Numbered from the stretch's first letter, positions 26,826-35,213 are shown. The stretch: DNA of 64,000 nucleotides from Oscillatoria salina IIICB1 (GCF_020144665.1 NZ_JAAHBQ010000023.1:58777-122776); one strand, 5' to 3'. Notes: a model not told the origin generated them from the sequence alone. Program-made: numbers and translations.

Positions 26826-27329
26826 ATGAAGACAACCGACTATTTTCAGAGATTATCTCAGTATAATCGCTGGATGAACGACCGACTTTATACAGTTTGT
26901 GAAACTATTCCCGATTCACTGCGAAAAGAAGATCGCGGCGCATTTTTCCATTCTATACACGGGACACTCAACCATATTTTACTCGCAGATCGACTTTGGT
27001 TAGCTCGATTTCAGCAGCGATCGTTCCCCATTAACTCTCTTAACCAAGAATTATACGCTGATTTTGCCGAACTGCGTCAACAACGTCAACAAACTGACAT
27101 AGAAATACAAACTTGGGTTGACTCACTCACCGACGAAAAACTAGCCGCACCTTTTCAATTTAACAGCTTATCTCGCCAAAGAGAATGTATCTTTCCTTTA
27201 TGGCACGTAACTACCCACTTTTTCAACCACCAAACCCATCATCGCGGTCAATTGACAACATTATTAAGTCAATGCGGTTATGATTTTGGCGTAACTGATT
27301 TACTTTGGCTACCAGACACAGAAATCTAA
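26826..27329 (+). CDS. DinB-family four-helix metal-binding protein
   Basis: A 167-residue protein with the DinB/YfiT fold. The three metal-ligand histidines are apparent in IHGTLNHILLADRLW and WHVTTHFFNHQTHHRGQLT. The family includes thiol transferases that use bacillithiol or mycothiol, and members of unknown function; the substrate here cannot be read from sequence. Length is normal. It is transcribed divergently from pyrF-pyrE across a gap too short for two separate full promoters, so the two genes must have overlapping control regions. The photolyase-like gene follows after 110 bp. Confidence 0.88.
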   Translation: MKTTDYFQRLSQYNRWMNDRLYTVCETIPDSLRKEDRGAFFHSIHGTLNHILLADRLWLARFQQRSFPINSLNQELYADFAELRQQRQQTDIEIQTWVDSLTDEKLAAPFQFNSLSRQRECIFPLWHVTTHFFNHQTHHRGQLTTLLSQCGYDFGVTDLLWLPDTEI

Positions 27330-27439
27330 GCAAACATTACCTACTGCGCACAAAATTAAATCTAGATTTACTTCTCAAGGAGATTACTCAACCAACCTTA
27401 CTCAACTATGATTTAACTGTAATTTACTCAAACTAATCC

Positions 27440-28897
27440 ATGACTAAAAAGCGTATTTTAATTTGGTATCGCAACGACTTACGCCTCCACGATTGCGAAC
27501 CATTATATAACGCACTCGAACAAAAAGCCCAAATAATTCCCTTTTATTGTTTTGACTCCAGAGACTACGGAAAAACTAGCTACGGTTTTCCCAAAACTGG
27601 CTCGTATCGCGCCCAATTTATCATTGAAAGTGTAACAGACTTACGCAATTCTCTCCAACAGTTAAGCAGCAATTTAATTATCCGTCAAGGTTTACCAGAA
27701 ATTGTCATTCCAGAAATAGTCAAACAACTCAAGATCGATCTCGTTTATTATCACGAAGAAGTCACCACTGAAGAGTTAGCAGTAGAAACAGAATTAGACA
27801 AACTCGGAGTTGATTTAGTCGCTTTTTGGGGAGCAACTTTACATCACATCGATGACTTACCATTTGAGATTAGCAACACACCCGAAATATATACTCAATT
27901 TCGCAAACAGGTTGAAAAATCCTCAATTGTTAATCCTCCCTTTCCTCCCCCAAAAACTTTGCCTCAGCTACCAGAAATTGAACCCGGTGCAATACCTAAA
28001 ATCGCAGAATTAGGACTCGAACCACCAGTTTATGACGAAAGAGCAGCTTTACATTTTCAAGGCGGTGAAAGCGCAGGCAAAGCCAGATTAGAACAATATT
28101 TGTGGCAAGAAAATTTACTCAAAGATTACAAACAAACCCGCAATAAAATGTTAGGTGCAGATTATTCCTCAAAGTTTTCTCCTTGGTTAGCTAGGGGATG
28201 TTTATCGCCTCGCTATATTTACGAAAAAGTGCAGAAATACGAACGAGAAAGAGTAAAAAATGATTCTACCTATTGGCTGATTTTTGAGCTACGTTGGCGC
28301 GATTATTTTCGCTTTATTTGCAGCAAACACGGCAATAAAGTATTTTATCAATCGGGAATTAAAGGATTAGATATTGACTGGAAAGAAGACTGGGAAAGAT
28401 TCACCCTTTGGCAAGCAGGAAAGACAGGCTTCCCCTTAGTTGATGCGAATATGCGCGAAATTTCCGCAACCGGATTTATGTCTAATCGTGGCAGACAAAA
28501 TGTGGCTAGTTTCTTAACCAAAAATTTAGGAATTAATTGGCAAATGGGTGCAGAATGGTTCGAGTCACTACTGATAGACTACGATGTTTGTAGTAACTGG
28601 GGTAATTGGAATTACGTTGCTGGTGTCGGAAATGATGCCCGTGGTTTTCGTTTTTTTAATATTATCAAACAATCGAAAGATTACGACCCAGAGGGCAAAT
28701 ATTTGCGGCATTGGCTACCGGAACTTGCTTCTTTACCAGCCAAAAAAATACACGAACCGTGGCAATTGTCAAGGGAAGAACAAAGTAAATTTGGTGTGAT
28801 ACTTGGTGTCGATTATCCTCAGCCCGTGGTTAATTTATTTAAGTCAGCAAAAGCTAACGAAAAAATCTACAATGCTGCTGCAAATAAAGTGGATTAA
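27440..28897 (+). CDS. cry: Cryptochrome DASH (photolyase/cryptochrome family)
   Basis: A 485-residue flavoprotein of the CRY-DASH subfamily, which binds FAD and a pterin antenna and repairs cyclobutane dimers in single-stranded DNA or senses blue light. Visible landmarks are the N-terminal ILIWYRNDLRLHDCEPL, the FAD-site TGFPLVDANMREISATGFMS followed by NRGRQNVASFL, DYDVCSNWGNWNYVAGVGND, and the DASH-type C-terminus GFRFFNIIKQSKDYDPEG followed by YLRHWLPELA. Length agrees with bacterial CRY-DASH proteins. A large inverted-repeat element follows the stop codon. Confidence 0.96.
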   Translation: MTKKRILIWYRNDLRLHDCEPLYNALEQKAQIIPFYCFDSRDYGKTSYGFPKTGSYRAQFIIESVTDLRNSLQQLSSNLIIRQGLPEIVIPEIVKQLKIDLVYYHEEVTTEELAVETELDKLGVDLVAFWGATLHHIDDLPFEISNTPEIYTQFRKQVEKSSIVNPPFPPPKTLPQLPEIEPGAIPKIAELGLEPPVYDERAALHFQGGESAGKARLEQYLWQENLLKDYKQTRNKMLGADYSSKFSPWLARGCLSPRYIYEKVQKYERERVKNDSTYWLIFELRWRDYFRFICSKHGNKVFYQSGIKGLDIDWKEDWERFTLWQAGKTGFPLVDANMREISATGFMSNRGRQNVASFLTKNLGINWQMGAEWFESLLIDYDVCSNWGNWNYVAGVGNDARGFRFFNIIKQSKDYDPEGKYLRHWLPELASLPAKKIHEPWQLSREEQSKFGVILGVDYPQPVVNLFKSAKANEKIYNAAANKVD

Positions 28898-28924
28898 TTG
28901 TTTTTTTAATTGAATGTAAAAATC

Positions 28925-29003
28925 TAGCAATCCTCAATTAGTTGTCAGAAGATTCTTTGGCACTTAAGCCACTGCCAAAAATGAATTAATAGGAGGATTG
29001 CTA
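28925..29003 (+). terminator. Nested inverted-repeat element after the CRY-DASH gene
   Basis: The outer arms TAGCAATCCTC (28925-28935) and GAGGATTGCTA (28993-29003) pair perfectly. Inside them TTGGCA and TGCCAA (about 28957-28978) form a second hairpin. The sequence AAATTTTT follows the outer arm, so it could terminate cry transcription. The long arms and cruciform layout would also fit a small miniature element or a structured RNA. Confidence 0.6.
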
Positions 29004-29097
29004 AATTTTTCAGTTAGGGTGCATCAATCGATCGATTTATTGCTAAAATCAAATTAAGATTAGGTTGCTGACATAACCTATTGAGAATAAGAATCCT

Positions 29098-29679
29098 ATG
29101 AATTCGGTAACTATAGACTTCAACCCAATTATCAAAATAAGCGACGAGCAATTTTACCAACTCTGTCGCGCAAATCCCGAGCTAAAATTTGAACGAAATG
29201 CTGATGGAGAAATAATCATTATGTCACCGACGGGAGGAGAAACGGGAAACTGGAATGCTGAATTAACGATTGAGTTCGGAATTTGGAATCGTCAAACCAA
29301 GTTAGGGAAAGTATTTGATTCTTCTACTTGTTTCAAACTTCCTAATAATGCAAATCGTTCTCCGGATGTAGCTTGGATTAAACAAGATCGCTGGGATGCA
29401 CTTACTGATAGCCAAAAAGAGAAATTTCCGCCGATTGCACCTGATTTTGTTTTAGAATTAATGTCGCCTAACGATATCTTAAAGGTAACTCAGGATAAAA
29501 TGAAAGAATATCTCAAAAATCAGGTAAAATTAGGTTGGTTACTGAATCCAAAAACTCGCAAAGTAGAAATTTATCGTTTGGGAAAAGCAGTAGAAATTTT
29601 AGACGATCCTGCCGAAATTTCTGGAGAAAATGTTTTACCTGGTTTTGTACTGAGATTAGCAGTAATTTGGGCTAATTAA
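29098..29679 (+). CDS. Uma2-family (DUF820) PD-(D/E)XK endonuclease-like protein
   Basis: A 193-residue, standard-length Uma2 protein. Family landmarks in order: RNADGEIIIMSPTGGETG, the aspartate in SPDVAWI, the glutamate in FVLELMSPND, and the lysine in KMKEYLKNQVKLGWLLNP. All predicted catalytic-type residues are present. It stands alone between the CRY-DASH gene and an unknown minus-strand gene. It belongs to the common short subfamily and is clearly distinct from the copies at 6879, 44566 and 48101. Confidence 0.9.
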   Translation: MNSVTIDFNPIIKISDEQFYQLCRANPELKFERNADGEIIIMSPTGGETGNWNAELTIEFGIWNRQTKLGKVFDSSTCFKLPNNANRSPDVAWIKQDRWDALTDSQKEKFPPIAPDFVLELMSPNDILKVTQDKMKEYLKNQVKLGWLLNPKTRKVEIYRLGKAVEILDDPAEISGENVLPGFVLRLAVIWAN

Positions 29680-29818
29680 AGATTTCTAGTTATTCTTCCT
29701 GGACAAAAAATATCCCTAAGCTAACATTAGCATAGAGATAAATTAGACCATAACTAAACGTTGTAGTGATATAACAATTATGTACTTAGCGATCGCCTAA
29801 AGATCCTCTTCAACTATT

Positions 29819-30319
29819 TCAGAAAGTGAAATTAAGGTCATCTGAGTCCGAACAACCTTCTTTGATTTTCGCGATAAACTCTCCATAAGCTGCTAGCTGC
29901 TGTTGTTGTAAAGTATCTTGTTCGTTTTTAATTCTCAATAAGTAACTTTTAAGTCTGGCATATCGCCACCCTGTTTGTACTCCTAACTCAAAAGTATCAG
30001 TAGTTTTTTGCTTATTCCCCGAAGTTAAATTATCGATCAAAGCCTTTAGCTTGGAGGAGTTTGCCCGTTTTTTCATCACTCTACGCTCTGATTTACCTTC
30101 AAAATAACCTTGCCAAAAACTAGCTTGAAGATCGGCAGATTGAAACTTATCTTTATACTCAAAAATTACTTTTTGTAAAGCGAGGAGGTCTTCTTTTCTC
30201 GCTTGGGACAGATTATCTTTTGGCTGGTACTTTTGCCATAAGGAAGCCAATTTCTTAATTGCGATCTCAAATTTTCTCAAGTTGGCGTTAGGATCGTTGG
30301 TAGGCTGTATTAATTCCAT
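29819..30319 (-). CDS. Hypothetical protein, helical and basic, 166 aa
   Basis: I do not recognise this protein. It is soluble and predicted mostly helical. It has a lysine-rich middle (GKSERRVMKKRANSSKLKAL), a Gln-rich helix near the C-terminus (DTLQQQQLAAYGEFIAKIKE) and an acidic end (GCSDSDDLNFTF). There are no cysteine clusters, membrane helices or nucleotide-binding motifs. The repeated WxxGxxxG-like turns (FWQGYFEGK, FELGVQTGWRY) are its most distinctive trait. It lies between a Uma2 gene and the TRAP transporter operon on its own; a gene of normal composition is likely. Confidence 0.6.
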   Translation of the reverse strand: MELIQPTNDPNANLRKFEIAIKKLASLWQKYQPKDNLSQARKEDLLALQKVIFEYKDKFQSADLQASFWQGYFEGKSERRVMKKRANSSKLKALIDNLTSGNKQKTTDTFELGVQTGWRYARLKSYLLRIKNEQDTLQQQQLAAYGEFIAKIKEGCSDSDDLNFTF

Positions 30320-30609
30320 GTCTAACCAAGTTGGTGTCGGAGTGAACTATTGATTAATCATCTATTTTAAACCCTACGGGGCAGATTATGTAACTCAAAA
30401 CATAACAGATGTTTAAATAATACTCCTTCCGTCCTGACGCAGATTTTTTTGATTATCAAAGCTGCTGTTTTTCCGAGAGAGTATAATTTAAATTAATTTT
30501 GTGCGTAAAAATACAGTTAAAAATGGTCAACTGAGAATAATCTTTTACCAAAGAAGAAGAAGTAATGGCTGCGCCGACAAGAGCGGTATCTACGATCTCG
30601 CCCTTTACC

Positions 30610-31941
30610 TCAGCTAGTCAAAGAAGGCAGAAAACTAACGATTTGCGGAAAAGTAATAATCAAGATTAGCACGAACACCTGAAGAAAAATAAACGGAATT
30701 ACCCCGCGATAAATTTCTTCAGTTTTAACTTCCGGGGGTGCTACTCCACGGAGGTAAAACAAAGCAAATCCAAAAGGTGGCGTTAAAAACGAAGTTTGCA
30801 AATTTGCCCCTAAAATTACTCCATACCAAACTAAATCAATCCCCAATGCCTTTGCCACGGGCAAAAATATTGGCACAACGATAAAAGCAATTTCAAAGAA
30901 ATCGATAAAAAAGCCCAAAATAAAGACAGCTAACATACTGACAAGCAAAAAGCCAAATTGACCACCGGGCAAATTCGCCAGAAGATCGAACATAAAGCGA
31001 TCGCCATGCAAACCACGAAACACCAAGCTAAACGCTGTCGAACCAATCAAGATAAAAATGACCATCGTGGTAATTCGCAGCGTACTGTCGCAAACTTGTT
31101 TCAAAGCTGCCCAATTCAACTGACGATTAAACAAAGCTAGCGCGATCGCGCCCAAGGAACCCACTGCACCCGCTTCGGTGGGCGTAGCAATCCCGAAAAA
31201 GATACTTCCCAACACCAACAAAATCAACAACAACGGCGGGATCATCACCAAGAAAACTCTCACCCACAAATCCTTCCCGCTTATTTCTCGCACCTGTGCA
31301 GGTAAAGCAGGTGCAACACTCGGCTTCAAAAACGCCACCACAATTACGTGCAGCGCAAACGCCGCCGCCATCAATAAACCCGGAAGCAACGAACCAATAA
31401 ACAAATCTCCCACGGAAATTCCCAACTGATCCGCCAAAACCACCAAAACTACACTCGGTGGAATAATTTGTCCTAAAGTTCCCGAAGCCGCAATCACCCC
31501 AGTCGCCAACTCCTTGCTATAACCGTAGCGCAACATAATCGGTAGAGAAATCAATCCCATCGCTACCACCGTCGCCGCTACCACACCAGTAGTCGCCGCT
31601 AGCAAAGCACCCACCAACACCACAGCCAGCGCCAAACCGCCTCTCAGTCGCCCGAACAAAATCCCCATTGTTTCCAGCAACCTCTCAGCAATTCCCGTCT
31701 TTTCCAACATGGCACCGAGAAAAATAAAATAGGGAATTGCCAGCAGCGTGTAATTCGACATAATATTAAAAATTCGCCCTGGCATCGCCGTCATAAAGGC
31801 TGGGTTAAATACACCTAAACTTACACCGATCGCGCCGAAAACCATTGCCGCGCCGCCCAGGGAAAATGCCACTGGATAACCACCAGATAACAACACTAAC
31901 GCCCCAGCAAACATTACTGGTCCTAGCCAGTCATAACCCAT
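30610..31941 (-). CDS. dctM: TRAP transporter large permease, DctM type
   Basis: A 443-residue integral membrane protein of the tripartite ATP-independent periplasmic transporters, which import organic acids or amino acids using a sodium or proton gradient. About twelve hydrophobic segments are present. DctM-typical stretches include AIPYFIFLGAMLEKTGIAER, GVIAASGTLGQIIPPSVVL, GVAIPTEAG-like GIATPTEAGAVG, and the C-terminal TSFLTPPFGFALFYLRGVAP. The last points to the subfamily containing the Synechocystis glutamate/mannitol-type TRAP proteins. It follows the DctQ gene by 24 bp with an AAGGAG site. The substrate-binding protein is not encoded here. Confidence 0.94.
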   Translation of the reverse strand: MGYDWLGPVMFAGALVLLSGGYPVAFSLGGAAMVFGAIGVSLGVFNPAFMTAMPGRIFNIMSNYTLLAIPYFIFLGAMLEKTGIAERLLETMGILFGRLRGGLALAVVLVGALLAATTGVVAATVVAMGLISLPIMLRYGYSKELATGVIAASGTLGQIIPPSVVLVVLADQLGISVGDLFIGSLLPGLLMAAAFALHVIVVAFLKPSVAPALPAQVREISGKDLWVRVFLVMIPPLLLILLVLGSIFFGIATPTEAGAVGSLGAIALALFNRQLNWAALKQVCDSTLRITTMVIFILIGSTAFSLVFRGLHGDRFMFDLLANLPGGQFGFLLVSMLAVFILGFFIDFFEIAFIVVPIFLPVAKALGIDLVWYGVILGANLQTSFLTPPFGFALFYLRGVAPPEVKTEEIYRGVIPFIFLQVFVLILIITFPQIVSFLPSLTS

Positions 31942-31965
31942 GACTTTTTTCTCCTTGAGTTTTGA

Positions 31966-32481
31966 CTACTCTCTAAAAATTGCCCAATTTTTAATCGCCT
32001 CAGAAATTCCTTGCAGAATTAGCAAGACAAAGCTAATAATAATCATCGATTTAATCGGATAACGAGGCAAGCCACCTGGATCGGGAGATTGTTCAAAAAT
32101 TACCCAAGAATTCAACGTCCATTCCCAAGAAAAATAAATCACCATTAAGCAGAAAGGAATCAAAAAGAGTAAAGTCCCAATCAAATTAGCTAAAGCTTTT
32201 CGCTTCGGACTCCAGTCTTTATAAAACAAATCTACTCGCACGTGATCGTCATGCTTCAGTGCATAAGCCGCACCTAATAAAAACACTAGATCGAACAAAT
32301 ACCACTGAATTTCAATTAAAGCATTTGAGGTTAAATTTTGCCCTAGCCAACGCCCTAAATATCTCCCCAAAACATTCCAAACTCCAACCAATACCATCAC
32401 CAAGACTAGCCAATAAACCAAGCGTCCGATCCATTGGTTAATTGTATCGATTATGCTCGCTATTTTAAGTAAGATTTGCAT
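31966..32481 (-). CDS. dctQ: TRAP transporter small permease, DctQ type
   Basis: A 171-residue protein with four membrane helices, the small subunit that pairs with DctM. The DctQ pattern is visible in LVLVMVLVGVWNVLGRYLGR, then EIQWYLFDLVFLLGAAYALK and DDHVRVDLFY. It is the first gene of a two-gene operon. A complete TRAP system also needs a periplasmic DctP/TAXI-type binding protein, which is absent on both sides, so that component must be encoded elsewhere. Upstream lies an imperfect inverted repeat before aroB. Confidence 0.92.
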   Translation of the reverse strand: MQILLKIASIIDTINQWIGRLVYWLVLVMVLVGVWNVLGRYLGRWLGQNLTSNALIEIQWYLFDLVFLLGAAYALKHDDHVRVDLFYKDWSPKRKALANLIGTLLFLIPFCLMVIYFSWEWTLNSWVIFEQSPDPGGLPRYPIKSMIIISFVLLILQGISEAIKNWAIFRE

Positions 32482-32490
32482 TGTTTTTCC

Positions 32491-32560
32491 CGCAGATTAA
32501 CACAGATTAACGCGGATAGAGGCAAAAGTTATCTGCGTTTATCGGCGTTCATCTGTGGTT
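32491..32560. repeat. Imperfect inverted pair of the CAGATTAACGC-type dispersed repeat
   Basis: Two related arms, CGCAGATTAACACAGATTAA... (32491-32519) and ...TCTGCGTTTATCGGCGTTCA (32529-32560), are reverse complements with a few mismatches and would fold into a long hairpin of about 25 pairs with a 9-nt loop. A single arm of the same family occurs at 44523-44551. It separates the dctQM operon from the aroB gene, both on the minus strand, and could terminate aroB transcripts. Confidence 0.75.
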
Positions 32561-32574
32561 CGCTGTGAGTTATA

Positions 32575-33681
32575 TTATGCAACGCTGCGGAAATTTTGCT
32601 GCAATACTTCGCGAATAATTTCTGATGATACATCTCCAGTGACGATCGCTTCGCCAATCCGAGTCGGTAATACGAAGCGAATTTTTCCAGCCCTGACTTT
32701 CTTGTCGCTTTTCAATGCTGCTAAAATTGCGTCAATCTCTAGCATTAAGGGTACTTGTGTCGGTAATCCTGCTTTTTCGATTAACGCATTTTGGCGCTGG
32801 GCATCTTCGTGGCTCCACAGGTTAATTTTAGCAGCTATTTCTCCGGCTAAGACCATGCCAATGCCTACTGCTTCGCCGTGGTTAATTAAACTATACCCGG
32901 TTAAGCTTTCGATCGCGTGGGCGATCGTATGTCCGTAATTGAGAATTGCTCGCAATCCTGATTCTTTTTCGTCTTTACTTACCACATCTGCTTTTGCTTG
33001 GCAAGAATGAGTAATAATTGTTTGCAATAAGTCTGGCTCTAAGTAGTCTAAATTATCCAGGATCTCGCTTTTTTCCAAGGCGGCGAATAATTCGGCATCC
33101 CAAATTACACCGTATTTAATTACTTCTGCCATTCCTGCCCGAAATTCGCGGGCTGGAAGGGTTTTTAACACTTGCGGATCGATTAATACCAATCGCGGTT
33201 GGTGGAAAGCACCAATTAAATTTTTGCCTTTGGGATGGTTGACTCCGGTTTTGCCGCCAATGGAAGCATCTACCATTGCTAAGAGGGAAGTTGGCACTTG
33301 CACTACTTTAATCCCGCGCAGCCAGGTAGCTGCGGCAAAACCTGTCATGTCGCCAATTACGCCGCCGCCTAATGCGACTAAGGTTGAGGAGCGTTCGAGA
33401 TAGTTGGCTAAGGCGGTATCATAAATTTGTTCGATACTAGCGAGGGTTTTATACTCTTCACCTGCGGGAATCATTTGGCTGGAGACATCAAAGCCCGCCG
33501 CTTCGAGAGATTTTACTGCTGTTGCTCCGTAATGAGCGAAGATCTCTGGATTTGAGACTACTAGCACTTTTTTGCCTAATTTTAGCTTTTTCAGCTTGTT
33601 ACCGAGTTGGGCGAGACTACCGGGCGCGATCGCGACTTCGTAGTAATCTTGGGGTAAGTTAACGTGAATCACTGATGGCAT
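32575..33681 (-). CDS. aroB: 3-dehydroquinate synthase
   Basis: A 368-residue NAD- and metal-dependent enzyme that converts DAHP to 3-dehydroquinate, the second step of the shikimate pathway. Diagnostic segments: the NAD-site [19 protein letters not shown], the phosphate-binding [19 protein letters not shown], and the zinc ligands in [18 protein letters not shown] and [10 protein letters not shown]. Length is normal. It ends within a few bases of the dispersed inverted repeat and is divergent from petL. It is probably monocistronic. Confidence 0.97.
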   Translation of the reverse strand: MPSVIHVNLPQDYYEVAIAPGSLAQLGNKLKKLKLGKKVLVVSNPEIFAHYGATAVKSLEAAGFDVSSQMIPAGEEYKTLASIEQIYDTALANYLERSSTLVALGGGVIGDMTGFAAATWLRGIKVVQVPTSLLAMVDASIGGKTGVNHPKGKNLIGAFHQPRLVLIDPQVLKTLPAREFRAGMAEVIKYGVIWDAELFAALEKSEILDNLDYLEPDLLQTIITHSCQAKADVVSKDEKESGLRAILNYGHTIAHAIESLTGYSLINHGEAVGIGMVLAGEIAAKINLWSHEDAQRQNALIEKAGLPTQVPLMLEIDAILAALKSDKKVRAGKIRFVLPTRIGEAIVTGDVSSEIIREVLQQNFRSVA

Positions 33682-33910
33682 AAAAATTTCCTAAATCTAG
33701 AAATTACTTGTTAAGTTAACAACCTATTTTCGCTTTTATCTTGACAAATTATGGCTTTTGTGAATCAAAATTGATTTTTAATTCGCTCTTTAGCTATGTG
33801 ACGAAACAGGCTAAAATATGATGACATTAAACGCGCCTTTGGTTATAGGCTCTTAGCAAATCAAGGCGGCTCGCTGTTTAGCTAACCAATTTTATACTTT
33901 TGGAGGAAAA
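33682..33910 (+). promoter_or_regulatory. Divergent promoter region between aroB and petL
   Basis: This 229-bp gap holds both promoters. A TTGACA at about 33742 and a TAAAAT at about 33812 on the plus strand are consensus-like boxes but are too far apart to pair, so neither is a firm promoter call. The petL ribosome binding site (GGAGG at 33902-33906) is excellent. Nothing else was recognised. Confidence 0.35.
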
Positions 33911-34018
33911 ATGTTAATTTCGATTCCTGGTACTATTGCTTACTTTGGCTTTTTATTCGCTTTTACTGTTCTTGCTTTGGGAATGTATTTTACCTTCCGC
34001 GCCATCAAACTGATCTAA
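33911..34018 (+). CDS. petL: Cytochrome b6f complex subunit PetL (subunit VI)
   Basis: A 35-residue single-helix membrane protein. The sequence (AYFGFLFAFTVLALGMYF, ending FRAIKLI) closely follows the PetL pattern known from chloroplasts and cyanobacteria: a Tyr-Phe-Gly-Phe-Leu turn into the helix, a basic stretch, then a Lys/Arg-Leu-Ile C-terminus. PetL is a small peripheral subunit that stabilises the thylakoid cytochrome b6f dimer. The ATG sits 4 nt after GGAGGAAAA, and a hairpin follows the stop. PetG, PetM and PetN also have one helix but different sequences, so PetL is the best fit. Confidence 0.85.
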   Translation: MLISIPGTIAYFGFLFAFTVLALGMYFTFRAIKLI

Positions 34019-34042
34019 ATAGTTTTCACAGAATTAGATATA

Positions 34043-34083
34043 GGTTGAACTGTGATTACCAAGTTAAGGGAAAACAGTCAACC
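34043..34083 (+). terminator. Probable petL terminator hairpin
   Basis: GGTTGAACTGT (34043-34053) pairs with ACAGTCAACC (34074-34083) except for one bulged A, with a 20-nt loop. A GATTTTTG tract follows about 8 nt later. It is located 25 bp after the petL stop codon. Confidence 0.45.
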
Positions 34084-34132
34084 GATTGGCGATTTTTGAT
34101 TGAGAGAAAAGGCGATCGCCACACTGTAAAAT

Positions 34133-34723
34133 TCAACGTGACTGATAATTTAATTGTTTAGCTGCTGACTGCTCAATTATTGTCGGAGAGTCAATTACTG
34201 AAGTATCTTTCCCCACCTCTCGCTTGGCTTTTTCCTTCACCGTCGTTACCACTTGACGCGCGACTGTCATTGTTTGGGGTAATACTCCCACCAACTGCGC
34301 TAAAACTTCGTCAGGTACATTTTGCAGCGATTCTAAACCGCAGTATTTTTCCAGCATTACCAGCAATATTTTCGCACGTTGCAAGGGAATCGGATTCACA
34401 GTTACTTTTTGGATTGCTTTAATCCATCTTTGACGAATTGTAAAAGCTTTTTGGCGATCTATATTCGATTCTGGATACTGCAAACCCAAATTACCAATGG
34501 GAATTACCCGCCGACAATCGATATCTAGCATACCACCAACTGCTGCTCCTGGTCCTGCTAAATCTGCATGATGGTTGTGACAAATTATCACCGCGCTGCT
34601 GCGAGGAGAGGTAATGCGTAAAAGTTGCCCACTTTGTAAACTTGTTAACAGTTGAGTGGGTTTAATAATTGGATTAGTGATGAGTGCTTTATTTGACATT
34701 GAATTTCGCAGCAACTGATTCAC
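34133..34723 (-). CDS. Conserved-looking cyanobacterial hypothetical protein
   Basis: I do not recognise a named family. The 196-residue soluble protein has an N-terminal beta-rich part with an unusual SAVIICHNHHADLAGPGAA segment (Cys and three His, a possible metal site) and a GGMLDIDCRRVIPIGNLG strand. A helical C-terminal half (PLQRAKILLVMLEKYCGLES ... DEVLAQLVGVLPQTMTVAR) could be a winged-helix or regulatory helix bundle. The GTG at 34723 is preceded by AGGA at good spacing, whereas the inner ATG (34699) has no ribosome binding site, so I keep the GTG. It converges on petL and its leader runs into the stem-loop segment at 34745-34855. Confidence 0.65.
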   Translation of the reverse strand: MNQLLRNSMSNKALITNPIIKPTQLLTSLQSGQLLRITSPRSSAVIICHNHHADLAGPGAAVGGMLDIDCRRVIPIGNLGLQYPESNIDRQKAFTIRQRWIKAIQKVTVNPIPLQRAKILLVMLEKYCGLESLQNVPDEVLAQLVGVLPQTMTVARQVVTTVKEKAKREVGKDTSVIDSPTIIEQSAAKQLNYQSR

Positions 34724-34744
34724 CTAGCATTCCTAATTTATATT

Positions 34745-34855
34745 TTGAGACTGCTCGCACAACTTAGCTGTAGTCTCAAGCTTGTTTATCTGTGATTTAG
34801 ATCGCAACCTGGCTTAAACAAGAAGAGTTGAAAACCGAAATTTAAGCTCTTTTTT
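34745..34855 (+). ncRNA. Candidate structured RNA: three adjacent stem-loops ending in a U-run
   Basis: Three hairpins follow each other almost without spacers. TTGAGACT/AGTCTCAA is at 34745-34779, CTTGTTTA/TAAACAAG at 34781-34822 (with GAT/ATC inside), and AAGAGTTGAA pairs with TTTAAGCTCTT at 34823-34851 with one bulged G and one G-U. The third is followed by TTTT, giving an intrinsic-terminator shape on the plus strand. A TATATT box at 34739-34744 is a possible -10 element but would start the RNA slightly inside the first arm. On the other strand the same structures would be the leader of the unknown gene starting at 34723. No known RNA family recognised. Confidence 0.45.
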
Positions 34856-35213
34856 GTAGTCAAAATTACGGAATTTTTCTCAAGGTAGCAAAATTAATAC
34901 TTTTGCTTATTGTAGAAAGCACGGAAAGGTTTGTCTATAGACTCAGAAAATCTTTACCGTATCTTCATATAACCCAAATATTTAATTTGATTTTGAGAAT
35001 TGTTTGACGTTAATCGTCTATCCTATTTTTTGAGGATACTCATAATTTAGCATAAAAATCAACAATCATTTTCTCATGCTCAGACATACTTTCTGGGTAA
35101 GTCTTTGTCAGGACATATAGCTTCTGCACCTCAACCTTCAACATCAAACTTACCCAGAAAAAATCAACAAAACAATCTAATTTTTACTTATGTGACATAC
35201 TGCCGTCGCTTCC
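34856..35213. repeat. Intergenic stretch with palindromes, including a 13-bp inverted repeat
   Basis: No gene recognised. It contains the perfect palindrome GTCTATAGAC (34933-34942) within imperfect ACGG...CCGT arms (34921-34960), and a 13-bp perfect inverted repeat TTTCTGGGTAAGT (35090-35102) / ACTTACCCAGAAA (35148-35160). Similar AAAAATCAACA sequences flank the latter (about 35055 and 35158). This 71-bp unit ends 53 bp before the tnpB remnant and may be a small non-autonomous element or an old element end. Confidence 0.55.

Noticed and set aside
30565..30669. 34-codon plus-strand frame with an AAGAAGAAG leader
   Set aside because: About 60 nt overlap the 3' end of dctM antisense, and the product is Ser/Thr/Arg-rich with no features; not convincing.
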